A stretch of 22,462 nucleotides of DNA from Sulfitobacter sp. (lineage in GTDB: Bacteria; Pseudomonadota; Alphaproteobacteria; Rhodobacterales; Rhodobacteraceae). The DNA lies in assembly GCA_024636405.1 (NCBI GenBank), contig JAGXHC010000198.1:1-22462 (forward strand). Direction: 5' to 3'. The position numbers and the translations under genes are program-made. A model generated the notes under the pieces. It saw only the letters and a list, made by a program, of their open reading frames with translations, was not told the DNA's origin and ran no database searches. Shown here piece by piece: positions 8,291 through 16,130 of the stretch (position 1 is the first letter of the stretch; every line of letters begins with the position of its first letter).

Positions 8291-8309
8291 CCACGCTTGC
8301 GGCGCGTGG
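8291..8309 (+). terminator. Weak hairpin between deoB and upp
   Basis: CCACGC (8291-8296) and GCGTGG (8304-8309) can pair around a 7-nt loop, followed by TAATTTTCG. The T run is short and broken, so this is at best a partial terminator or attenuator that would lower upp expression relative to deoA and deoB. Confidence 0.3.
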
Positions 8310-8351
8310 TAATTTTCGTCAGAAGCCAAAGCAATCAAAAGGAGCTGCCCC

Positions 8352-8993
8352 ATGTCCGATTACCCTGAACATCTGACCGTCGTTAATCATCCACTGGTCC
8401 AGCACAAGCTGACCATCATGCGTGACCGTGACACCTCGACTGCCGGTTTCCGCCAGCTTTTGCGCGAAATCAGCCAGCTTCTGGCCTATGAGGTGACGCG
8501 CGGGCTGCCCATGACGACCAAGCGCATTCATACCCCGATGCAGGAGATGGACGCGCCGACGCTGGATGGCAAAAAGCTGGCGCTGATCTCTATCCTGCGG
8601 GCGGGCAATGGGTTGCTGGACGGTGTGCTAGAGCTGATCCCGTCGGCGCGGGTCGGTTTTGTCGGGCTGTACCGGGACGAAAAGACGCTGCAACCGGTGC
8701 AATATTACTTTAAAGTACCTGAAGGGCTGGATGACCGGCTGGTGATTGCGGTTGACCCGATGCTGGCCACCGGCAACTCTTCTGTGGCGGCGATTGATCT
8801 GCTGAAAAAGGCAGGCGCGACCAATATCCGCTTTTTGTGCCTGCTTGCATCGCCCGAAGGAATTGCCCGCATGCGCGAGGCACATCCTGACGTGCCCATC
8901 GTGACCGCGGCGGTTGACGATGCCCTGAACGAAGTCGGCTATATCGTGCCCGGATTGGGCGATGCAGGGGACCGGATGTTCGGCACGAAATAA
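8352..8993 (+). CDS. upp: Uracil phosphoribosyltransferase
   Basis: This 213-residue protein makes UMP from uracil and PRPP, closing the salvage route begun by Cdd and DeoA. The PRPP-binding motif [13 protein letters not shown] is at 131-143 (the second glycine usual after ATG is N142 here, a mild change), the uracil-binding C-terminus [12 protein letters not shown] at 197-208, and [11 protein letters not shown] near 81-91. Length is typical (about 208-215). AGGAG precedes the ATG by seven bases. A 74-bp gap and a weak hairpin separate it from deoB, so it may be read through from the operon or partly from its own promoter. Confidence 0.95.
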   Translation: MSDYPEHLTVVNHPLVQHKLTIMRDRDTSTAGFRQLLREISQLLAYEVTRGLPMTTKRIHTPMQEMDAPTLDGKKLALISILRAGNGLLDGVLELIPSARVGFVGLYRDEKTLQPVQYYFKVPEGLDDRLVIAVDPMLATGNSSVAAIDLLKKAGATNIRFLCLLASPEGIARMREAHPDVPIVTAAVDDALNEVGYIVPGLGDAGDRMFGTK

Positions 8994-9086
8994 TCTGCAT
9001 AAAAACCGACCGATTGTTGCGTCCTGCGCTTTACTCGGGCGGCACGCTGTTGCATCGTGGGTTACCATATTGTGTGGGGGCACGAC

Positions 9087-10451
9087 ATGAAATTAACCAG
9101 ACTTATCTCTATCGCCGTTATCTTGGGGGCCGTTGGCATCGGCACCGTGGAGGCGCAGACCAATAGACAGCCGCGGGAATTCCCGCCGGCGTCCTACAAG
9201 GGCAAGCAATACGTCGACAGTACAGGGTGCGTATTCATCCGGGCCGGGATCGACGGCAATGTCACATGGGTGCCGCGTGTGTCGCAGGCGCGTAAATCTG
9301 TTTGCGGGTTCAAGCCAACGCTGGTAGGCCAGACCGCGTCCGCAGCACCTGCACCGTCAGCCACGCCGCCAGTTCAAATCACTTTGAACAACGCGGTGCC
9401 ACCTGTCGCAGCGGCGCCGCGCGCAGTTGTGCGCAAAGTCGCGCCAGCCAAGGCGCCTGTTGTCGTGCGCCAAACCGCCCCTGTGGCGCCGGTTCGCAAG
9501 GTTGTCCCGCGCCCGGTCGTTCGCGCCGTCGCACCGGCACCGGTTGTGGTCGCTACCAATCGGCCGACGCAGGTGCGCGGTGTCGCAACGTCCTGCCCCG
9601 GCGCTTCCGCGCTCAGCCAGCAATATATGCGAAGCAGTTCTTTGCCTGTCCGCTGCGGTCCGCAAGCTGAACCGATAAACGGCTCTGCCCGGATTGCATC
9701 TGGTGCACCCATCGCTGCTGCACCTGCGCGCATCGCCGGGCAAACGCAGGTCCGCCGCACTGTCGTGGCTGCGGCACCCGTTGAAACCGTGACCGGCCAG
9801 ACCCGTCTGGTGCCGAAACACGTCGCGATCAACCGCATCGACACGCGCGATGTATCCGTGCCCGAAGGCTACCGCGCCGTGTGGGAAGATGACCGGCTGA
9901 ATCCCTATCGCGCGGAACAGAACCTGGACGGTCGCAGGCAGATGCTGCTGATCTGGACGCAAACCGTGCCACGCCGTCTGATCGACAAGACGACCGGGCG
10001 TGACGTGACCGCTTCTGTGCCGCTGATCTACCCGTTTATTGACATCGTGCGCCAGCGGCGTGATCTGGGCGAAGTGACCCTTGTCCAGCGCAATGGCCAG
10101 TTGGTAAAGCGGGTGATCCGCAACGCAAATGCCAAACCAATCGTGCGCCAGCCTGTCTATTCCAGCCGCTCGGCCCCCAAGGCGGCGCAACCGCAAGCGG
10201 CCGCACCCAGCCGCGCATTGGCCGGAAAGCGGTTCGTTCAGGTCGGCGTCTACAGCAGTTCTGCCAATGCACAGCGCGCGGCAAGGCAGATTTCAGGGAT
10301 GGGCATGCCCGCCCGGATCGGCAGTTACAACAAGTCCGGCAAAACCTACATGAGCGTGCAGGCCGGGCCCTTCAACGGCAGCGGCTCCTTGCAGTCCGCT
10401 TTGACACAACTGCGTCGGTCGGGCTATGGCGACGCCTTCGCGCGCAACTGA
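9087..10451 (+). CDS. Secreted SPOR-domain protein
   Basis: The 454-residue product begins with a Sec signal peptide (MKLTRLISIAVILGAVGIGT, cleavage probably after VEA at 23). Residues 36-75 form a compact module with two cysteines (C48, C73) and GCVFIRAGIDGNVTWVPR, which I associate with Rhodobacterales SPOR proteins. Residues about 84-160 are a low-complexity linker rich in A, P, V and R. A second globular part spans about 235-345. The C-terminus (about 380-454, GKRFVQVGVYSSSANAQRAA) is a SPOR domain; such domains bind denuded glycan strands of septal peptidoglycan. A role in the periplasm at the division site is thus inferred. The frame opens 10 codons earlier at 9057, but the ATG at 9087 has GGGGG upstream and gives a clean signal peptide. 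It stands alone and ends in a strong terminator. Confidence 0.85.
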   Translation: MKLTRLISIAVILGAVGIGTVEAQTNRQPREFPPASYKGKQYVDSTGCVFIRAGIDGNVTWVPRVSQARKSVCGFKPTLVGQTASAAPAPSATPPVQITLNNAVPPVAAAPRAVVRKVAPAKAPVVVRQTAPVAPVRKVVPRPVVRAVAPAPVVVATNRPTQVRGVATSCPGASALSQQYMRSSSLPVRCGPQAEPINGSARIASGAPIAAAPARIAGQTQVRRTVVAAAPVETVTGQTRLVPKHVAINRIDTRDVSVPEGYRAVWEDDRLNPYRAEQNLDGRRQMLLIWTQTVPRRLIDKTTGRDVTASVPLIYPFIDIVRQRRDLGEVTLVQRNGQLVKRVIRNANAKPIVRQPVYSSRSAPKAAQPQAAAPSRALAGKRFVQVGVYSSSANAQRAARQISGMGMPARIGSYNKSGKTYMSVQAGPFNGSGSLQSALTQLRRSGYGDAFARN

Positions 10452-10473
10452 TCACGCCCTGTTGAAACGATGA

Positions 10474-10509
10474 ATGGCCGACCTGAAACCATCAGGTCGG
10501 CCATTTTTA
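10474..10509 (+). terminator. Strong rho-independent terminator after the SPOR gene
   Basis: ATGGCCGACCTGA (10474-10486) and TCAGGTCGGCCAT (10492-10504) form a perfect 13-bp stem with the 5-nt loop AACCA, followed by TTTTAT. The rest of the gap up to 10647 (about 140 bp) shows no gene. Confidence 0.93.
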
Positions 10510-10647
10510 TGTTAAGCTGTTGAAAAGCTGCCCTGTGTCATGCGGATCTGTGCCGGGGCATCGCCAGCCGACCGGGCCTGAGAAAATGACACGCACGCGC
10601 CTGCAAGGAATTTCCTAGCCGCCCAAGCAGCCAGAACAGGGACCGTG

Positions 10648-11661
10648 TCAGCCGCTGCAGATGTTTTGCAGCCGCAGCCAATCCGCATCAGACAGCAGCG
10701 GTGCTGTGGCGCGGTTCGCCATCGGATCGCCCTCAATCAACTCCAGCACCGATTCGCCTGTGATGTCGCGTGCATAGGCATAAGGCGTGCTGCGCAGTTC
10801 CGCCGCATTAAAGCGTGCCAATTGTGCCGTGATGGCCGGTGCCGGTCGGGGGCGTTTCATCAGATGCTCGGCATAGGTTTCGATGGCGCCGGGTGCCACA
10901 TCCCCTGTCGTCAGCAGACGAAAGGTTTCGCGGATACCGGCAAATTCCAGCAGACCGCGCAGCGGGTTATGGGCAGTGCGCAATGTGTCCTCGGTCAGGA
11001 TATAGCCCGCCGCGACATCGGGTTCTTCGTAATCCTCCACCACGCTGCGATTCAGCACGATCAACCCACCGGGCAGATGCAGGCTTGGCTGGGCCATGGC
11101 GGGCAGCACAACCAGATCACCGGTGCCCAGCCGCGCACCAAGCCGCGCCAACGCCGCGCGACCTCCGGGATCGGCGCAGGCCGGGCCAGAGACCCGCTCA
11201 ATCGCCTTGAGAAGGGAAAACCCGATCGAAACCCGCTTTACGTTGGGCACCACGCGCAGCGTGTGATCCTGCATCGCGCCGGGTAACCAGAACAGCAAAA
11301 GCGCCGCCACCATCGCCACAGATACCATCACCGCCACACCGCGCAACCTGCCGGGATGCGGGCGGCTCAGGTCGATGGCGCGGCGCAACTGCTCAATGGC
11401 TGCGATCATTTCGGCTTCGTCTTCGTCCAGTTCCAGCGTTTCAGCGGGATCGCCATCAGGATAATACCGCGCTGGAAACTGGCCGGGATTTGCCCGCTCG
11501 ACGGCCGCCAGCGACCAATGTGTCAGCGCCTGATCCTTGTTATCACTGATCATCAATGTGGCATCACCAATGGATACCACCACCTCGCGCCGCTGCGCGT
11601 CGGTATTGGCACGCCAAAGCCCCGTCGCTTCGATCCGCGCGTATTTCGTCAGGGCGGTCAT
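10648..11661 (-). CDS. Membrane-anchored protein resembling an inactive M48-type peptidase
   Basis: This 337-residue protein has an N-terminal soluble part (1-100) with a strongly acidic stretch (LELDEDEAE near 76-84), one membrane helix at about 107-127 (VAVMVSVAMVAALLLFWL), and a C-terminal domain. The latter carries LPGGLIVLNRSVVED at 196-210, which resembles the strand preceding the active site of M48 peptidases, and ends in LLSDADWLRLQNIC. The place where M48 enzymes have HExxH reads DVAAGYILTEDT (215-226), with neither histidine, so metalloprotease activity is unlikely. I therefore call it a pseudo-peptidase with moderate trust; the fold assignment is by eye. The C-terminal domain probably faces the periplasm (the preceding side is acidic and the flank before the helix is basic). 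It is in the same direction as the acyl-CoA synthetase gene upstream, 155 bp apart, so a shared transcript is uncertain. Confidence 0.75.
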   Translation of the reverse strand: MTALTKYARIEATGLWRANTDAQRREVVVSIGDATLMISDNKDQALTHWSLAAVERANPGQFPARYYPDGDPAETLELDEDEAEMIAAIEQLRRAIDLSRPHPGRLRGVAVMVSVAMVAALLLFWLPGAMQDHTLRVVPNVKRVSIGFSLLKAIERVSGPACADPGGRAALARLGARLGTGDLVVLPAMAQPSLHLPGGLIVLNRSVVEDYEEPDVAAGYILTEDTLRTAHNPLRGLLEFAGIRETFRLLTTGDVAPGAIETYAEHLMKRPRPAPAITAQLARFNAAELRSTPYAYARDITGESVLELIEGDPMANRATAPLLSDADWLRLQNICSG

Positions 11662-11816
11662 GAAATCTGCTGCGATGCCTTGTTGTTATGTGTCCTGTTT
11701 AGCATAGCAAGCGGTTGGGGCAATGGCGCGGTTTGCCAGCGATGGAATGGTCCATTTGTGTGGTTAACCTCGGGTATGGCCCCAAAGCGAAACGGTCGCT
11801 GGCTTGCACGGACGCA

Positions 11817-13445
11817 TCACTTCAGCGTCGCGGCCAGCTTGCGCAGTTCGAATTTCTGGATCTTTCCGGTCGATGTTTTGGGCAGTTCCTGAAACACGAT
11901 GCTCTTGGGCGTTTTGAAACCGGCCAGCCGTTCGCGCGCAAAGGCGATCAGCGCGGCAGCTTCAGGCGCAGCACCGGGTTTCAACTCGACAAAGGCGCAA
12001 GGCACCTCGCCCCATTTTTCATCCGGCCTGGCCACCACAGCCGCAAGATTAACGTCCGGATGCGCCATCAGCACGCCTTCGATCTCGACCGAGGATATGT
12101 TCTCACCGCCCGAAATGATAATGTCCTTGGCGCGGTCTGCGATCTGGATATAGCCATCTGCGTGCTGCACCGCGAGGTCGCCAGAGCGAAAGTAGCCGCC
12201 CGCAAACGCCTCTTGGGTGGCTTGCGGATTCTTCAGATAGCCTTTCATCACCGAATTGCCGCGAATCATGATCTCGCCTTGCGCGGTACGGTCCATCGGG
12301 ATTTGCTGCATGTGTTCATCCATGACGGTGATATGATCCATCATCGGCATCGCCACCCCCTGCCGCGCCTTGATCGCGGCGCGCTCGGGTTTGTCCACGC
12401 TGTTCCATTCATCGCGCCAGATGCATTCCGTGACATGACCATAAGTCTCGGTCAGCCCGTAAACCTGCGTTACGTTGAAACCCAGCCCCTCGATCTTTGA
12501 CAGGGTCGCGGGGGCAGGGGGCGCACCTGCGGTAAAGACTTCGACAGTGTGATCAAAGGCGCGCCGTTCTTGCGGGGCGGCGTTCACCATCATGTTGAGC
12601 ACAATCGGGGCACCGCCGAAATGGGTCACGCCTTCGTCGGCAATGGCGTCATAAATCGCCTCTGCTGTCACATCGCGGCAGCAAACCAAGGTGCCGCCGA
12701 TCAGCGGCATCAGCCAGGTGTGATTCCAGCCGTTGCAATGAAAAAGCGGAACAATCTGCATGAATACCGGGTGCAGTACCATGCGCCAGCTGATCACCGT
12801 GCCCATCGTCATCAGATATGCGCCGCGATGGTGATAGACGACACCCTTGGGACGCCCCGTGGTGCCGGACGTATAATTAAGCGCGAGGCTTTCCCATTCG
12901 TCCTGCGGCATGTGCCACGCGAAATGGGGGTCAGCGGCGGCCAGCACGTCTTCGTATTCGGGGTGGCGCCCGCTGGCGCTGAACCCGGCAGCGGGCGCGC
13001 CAATCTCGATGATCTGCGGCGCATCACCGTCCAGCCGGGCGATCGCCGCTTGCGCAAGATCAAGGAACTGGCTGTCTACCATGACCACCTTCGCGCCACC
13101 GTGGCCAAAGATATAGGCGACCGTATCGACATCCAGCCGCGTGTTGATCGTATTGATTACAGCTCCACAGGCCGGCACGCCGAAATGCGCCTCCGCCTGC
13201 GCGGGGGTGTTCGGCAGCAGGGTCGCCACCACATCACCCGGCATTACCCCCATAGCGGCCAGCGCGCTGGCAAGCCGGGTGCAGCGTTCGTAATATTGCG
13301 CATAGCTCACGCGGTGCGCGCCGTGGACCACTGCCGTGCGGTCCGCAAACACATGTGCTGCACGCGCCAGATGTGACAACGGGGTCAGCGGCACATAATT
13401 CGCGGGGCATTTTTCCAGACCCTGTTCGTCCTGCATCCAGCCCAT
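11817..13445 (-). CDS. Acyl-CoA synthetase, AMP-forming (plant AAE-like group)
   Basis: The 542-residue enzyme belongs to the ANL superfamily and should activate a carboxylic acid to its acyl-CoA through an acyl-adenylate. Motifs in order: P-loop YTSGTTGRPKG (191-201), YGLTET (329-334), the hinge-proximal SGD (421-423), SGGENISSVEIE (445-456) and the catalytic lysine K528 in LPKTSTGKIQ. The N-terminus with NYVPLTPLSHLARAA and AHFGVPACGAVINTINTRL resembles plant peroxisomal AAE short- to medium-chain ligases and their bacterial relatives rather than E. coli FadD. Some bacterial relatives act on methylmercaptopropionate (DmdB), so the substrate is open. GGGAGA precedes the ATG. It is divergent from the EamA transporter with 94 bp between. 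It could feed the beta-oxidation operon to the right, an inference from proximity only. Confidence 0.88.
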   Translation of the reverse strand: MGWMQDEQGLEKCPANYVPLTPLSHLARAAHVFADRTAVVHGAHRVSYAQYYERCTRLASALAAMGVMPGDVVATLLPNTPAQAEAHFGVPACGAVINTINTRLDVDTVAYIFGHGGAKVVMVDSQFLDLAQAAIARLDGDAPQIIEIGAPAAGFSASGRHPEYEDVLAAADPHFAWHMPQDEWESLALNYTSGTTGRPKGVVYHHRGAYLMTMGTVISWRMVLHPVFMQIVPLFHCNGWNHTWLMPLIGGTLVCCRDVTAEAIYDAIADEGVTHFGGAPIVLNMMVNAAPQERRAFDHTVEVFTAGAPPAPATLSKIEGLGFNVTQVYGLTETYGHVTECIWRDEWNSVDKPERAAIKARQGVAMPMMDHITVMDEHMQQIPMDRTAQGEIMIRGNSVMKGYLKNPQATQEAFAGGYFRSGDLAVQHADGYIQIADRAKDIIISGGENISSVEIEGVLMAHPDVNLAAVVARPDEKWGEVPCAFVELKPGAAPEAAALIAFARERLAGFKTPKSIVFQELPKTSTGKIQKFELRKLAATLK

Positions 13446-13539
13446 GGCAGTCTCCCTTTTGCGGCAAGGTCAGTTTAGGGGTTGAGTATTGCGGCGGCGG
13501 CGTGACTTTGAAAGAGGCGAAACAGCGAAAGGGCGGTTT

Positions 13540-14478
13540 ATGGAAACGAATGTGGTAAAGCCGGGTCTGGCGGCCCTTTCGGTGCTGGGCGGCATGGCCG
13601 CATTGGGGCTGACCGACAATTTCGTTCCCTATATCACCGGGCGCGGATCGCTGTGGCAATTCCATATGCTGCGCGGTGTTCTGGCGGTGGCGCTGCTGGC
13701 CGCAATCGCGGCTTTCGGTTTTGGCGTGCTGCGACCGCGCCGCGTGGTTGCTGTGCTGGGGCGCAGCATGTTCACGGCAGGTGCTATGCTGATCTACTTT
13801 GGCTGTCTTGCCCTGATGCCCATCGGCGTGGTGGTGGCCGGGCTCTTCACGGCGCCGCTCTTTGTGTTGCTGATATCGGTTCTATTCCAAGGCAAACGCG
13901 TGGGCCCCGTTCGCTGGATTGCAGTTGTCATCGGGTTTGTCGGCGCGGTGCTGGTGATCCGCCCTGATCCCGCAGCGCTTGATCTGGTCAGTTTTCTGCC
14001 CATCGTGGCCGGTATGCTTTACGCCATCGGTGCCGTGACAACCCGCGCCTGGTGTGAAGGCGAGGGCACGTTGGCGCTATCTGCCGGGTTTTTCGGGATG
14101 TTGGCGGTATTTGGCGCCATCGGATTGCTGCTGCTGCCGACGGGCGGCCCTGTCGGCCCTGCCGGTTTTCCGTTGCGGGGCTGGGTGCCGCTGGACGCGG
14201 CCATGTTGTTCTGGATCACGGTGCAGGCGGTGGGATCCCTGATCGGCATCGGGTTGATCTTTCGCGGCTACCAGTTGGGCGAGGCGGGCCACGTCGCGGT
14301 GTTTGAGTATTCATTGTTGGTTTTCGCCAGCTTTTGGGCATGGGTGCTGTGGGATCAGACGGTGGCGCCGACGGCACTGATCGGGATGGCGCTGATCGCG
14401 GTGGCGGGTGGGATCATCGCGCTGCGCTCTGATCATCCGGTTTTCCTGCGCGGCATCGACGCCGAGGGGGCGGCGTGA
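13540..14478 (+). CDS. EamA-type (DMT superfamily) transporter
   Basis: This 312-residue protein has about ten hydrophobic helices in two repeats of five, the layout of EamA drug/metabolite transporters. The inner repeat starts near GLTDNFVPYITGRGSLWQFH and the second near FLPIVAGMLYAIGAVTTRAW. Family members export or import amino acids, nucleosides or other small molecules; the substrate cannot be predicted here. The frame extends to 13489, but the ATG at 13540 is chosen because AAAGGG lies upstream and the added N-terminus (MRRRRDFERGETAKGRF) is polar and unlike the family. Its TGA overlaps the GTG of the following sulfotransferase gene (GTGA), so the two are translationally coupled. Confidence 0.87.
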   Translation: METNVVKPGLAALSVLGGMAALGLTDNFVPYITGRGSLWQFHMLRGVLAVALLAAIAAFGFGVLRPRRVVAVLGRSMFTAGAMLIYFGCLALMPIGVVVAGLFTAPLFVLLISVLFQGKRVGPVRWIAVVIGFVGAVLVIRPDPAALDLVSFLPIVAGMLYAIGAVTTRAWCEGEGTLALSAGFFGMLAVFGAIGLLLLPTGGPVGPAGFPLRGWVPLDAAMLFWITVQAVGSLIGIGLIFRGYQLGEAGHVAVFEYSLLVFASFWAWVLWDQTVAPTALIGMALIAVAGGIIALRSDHPVFLRGIDAEGAA

Positions 14479-15128
14479 TCATCAGCCGGGGCAGGCGGTA
14501 TATCTTTGTTCATATCCCCAAGACCGGAGGTACATCGCTGGCGATGGCGCTGGAGGCACGCGCGATGAAAGACGACATTATGCTGGGTGACACGCCAAAA
14601 GCACGAAACCGGCGCAGCCGGATACGCGGTGCCGTCACACGCGGGCGGTTGTGGAAACACGCCACTCTGGCCGACATTGACGGGCTGGTTTCCCCGGCGG
14701 AGATCGCGCAGATGTTCACGTTTACACTGGTGCGCAACCCATGGGACCGCGCGGTCAGCTATTTTCACTGGCTGCGTGCGCAAGGCTTTGATCACCCCGC
14801 CGTGGATTTGGCAAAGGCCACTGATTTTGCCGACTTCATGCAGAATCCAGCCACGCGTCAGACGTTTCTGGACTGGCCCGCACGCCGATACATGATTGAT
14901 TGCGACGGACACGAACGCTGCACCGCCTATATAAGACTTGAACATTTTGCCGCCGACGCCGCCCCGCTGTGCGCGCATCTGGGGTTTGATCTGGATCTGC
15001 CCGTGGTCAACCGCTCTGTGCGTGCACGCCGATATCAGGATTATTACACGCCTTCCCTGCGCGACACCGTTGCAGAAACCTGCGCCGAAGACATCGCGCG
15101 ATTCGGCTATACCTTCGACGGCAACTGA
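14475..15128 (+). CDS. Small PAPS-type sulfotransferase
   Basis: The 217-residue product has both PAPS-binding elements of the Sulfotransfer_2-like family: the 5'-phosphosulfate loop FVHIPKTGGTS (11-21) and the 3'-phosphate motif LVRNPWDRAVSYF (85-97). Enzymes of this fold move a sulfuryl group from PAPS to a hydroxyl or amine of a carbohydrate or small molecule. No signal peptide or membrane anchor is visible, so it should be cytosolic. The start is GTG, supported by the 4-nt overlap with the transporter stop and by the motif sitting at the usual distance from the N-terminus. The acceptor is unknown; coupling to a transporter suggests that the transporter may carry the acceptor or the product, which is inference. 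Confidence 0.85.
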   Translation: MIISRGRRYIFVHIPKTGGTSLAMALEARAMKDDIMLGDTPKARNRRSRIRGAVTRGRLWKHATLADIDGLVSPAEIAQMFTFTLVRNPWDRAVSYFHWLRAQGFDHPAVDLAKATDFADFMQNPATRQTFLDWPARRYMIDCDGHERCTAYIRLEHFAADAAPLCAHLGFDLDLPVVNRSVRARRYQDYYTPSLRDTVAETCAEDIARFGYTFDGN

Positions 15129-15193
15129 GGGCGCATTAACCAAGACCTCGGAGATTAAGCGAAAATTTGAACTAAATCTTTGTGATGCCGCCG

Positions 15194-15208
15194 GATTGTC
15201 ATGCAATC
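15194..15208. promoter_or_regulatory. Short inverted repeat upstream of the Hint gene
   Basis: GATTG and CAATC are inverted around TCATG about 105 bp before the Hint start codon, next to an AT-rich patch (15160-15180). It is a possible operator or promoter element; arms of 5 bp make this weak. The remainder of the 184-bp gap holds no gene. Confidence 0.2.
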
Positions 15209-15312
15209 GCGCATCAATGCCCCATTCACGCCACGTTCAGGGCCAGCGATGGTCACGGGAATCACCACAACTGAGAGGGTAACTGCACAGCGTCTCTGCC
15301 AGGACGCACACC

Positions 15313-16002
15313 ATGGGGATGGAAAATATGTTCGGATGGTTGAACAAGACACACCAGATAAACCGCCGCGCGATGGAGATGTCGGGTGCCTATGATGGTG
15401 GCCTTGCCGCCGTCACCCACGGCATGATGGCAGGCACCCACGTCGCCTCCAACCTTGGCTGGCGTCCGGTAGAGGCACTGGCGGCGGGGGATATGGTGCT
15501 GACCTTTGACCACGGCATGCAGCAGATCACCGACATTCAGCGCGCCACGGTCTGCATTGATGCGCCGGACACAGCTCCGGCTTTGTGGCCGGTGGTGGTG
15601 CCGATCGGCGCGCTTGGCAACCGCGAAGAATTGACGCTGCTGGCCGATCAGGGCGTGCTGGTGGAAAGCGATGCGGCATATGACATCTATGGTGACCCAT
15701 TCGCTATTGTTCGCGTCGCAGCACTTGAAGGGGTCCGTGGCATCCACCGCCGCGCGCCGGTTGCCCGGATCGAACTGGTCGTGATCCATTTTGCCTGTGA
15801 ACAAGTCGTTTATGCCGAAGGCGGCGCGTTGATCCATTGCCCGCTTGGTGGTGACATCATGGACATGGCCACAGATGCGCCGCAGTCTTGTTACGACGTC
15901 CTGCCGGTTCAGGATGCGGCCCATCTGGTGGAATGTCTGGTGATGGAGGATCAGATGCTGGCGACCGGCGGTCGTCATCGCCACGAAACTGCGGTGCACT
16001 AG
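15313..16002 (+). CDS. Hint-fold (Hedgehog/intein-like) protein without the splicing residues
   Basis: This 229-residue protein carries a Hint_2-like domain at about 35-180. The strands GTHVASNLGWRPVEALAAGD (41-60) and MVLTFDHGMQQITDI (61-75) match the start of bacterial Hint domains, and PVVVPIGALGNREELTLL leads to the second motif. The nucleophile position, a cysteine four residues before G-T, is G37, and the usual motif with histidine (SPQH-like) reads ADQG with Q113. Autoprocessing is therefore not expected. From memory, related Rhodobacterales proteins share the Gln, so this may be a family trait rather than recent decay. The function is unknown. No signal peptide is seen. AGGA lies eight bases before the ATG at 15313; ATGs at 15319 and 15328 are alternatives. 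Confidence 0.78.
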   Translation: MGMENMFGWLNKTHQINRRAMEMSGAYDGGLAAVTHGMMAGTHVASNLGWRPVEALAAGDMVLTFDHGMQQITDIQRATVCIDAPDTAPALWPVVVPIGALGNREELTLLADQGVLVESDAAYDIYGDPFAIVRVAALEGVRGIHRRAPVARIELVVIHFACEQVVYAEGGALIHCPLGGDIMDMATDAPQSCYDVLPVQDAAHLVECLVMEDQMLATGGRHRHETAVH

Positions 16003-16081
16003 TTGCAGGCAACAAAAGGTCTGGCGACCCCAGCCCAAACAGCAGCATGAACCGCCATCACTTTCTTGGCGATCCATTACG

Positions 16082-16105
16082 AAAAAAGGGACGCCAAAGC
16101 GCCCC
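16082..16105 (-). terminator. Rho-independent terminator of the beta-oxidation operon
   Basis: Read on the minus strand, GGGGCGC and GCGTCCC pair over 7 bp (one G-T wobble) around TTTG, followed by TTTTTT. It begins 26 bases after the fadJ-type stop and closes the operon. No terminator was seen for the convergent Hint gene. Confidence 0.85.
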
Positions 16106-16130
16106 TTCATCTCGACTTAATCGCGCAGGC

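Noticed and set aside
15313..16002. Intein or mobile homing element reading of the Hint gene
   Set aside because: There are no extein halves, no homing endonuclease, and the splicing residues are missing.
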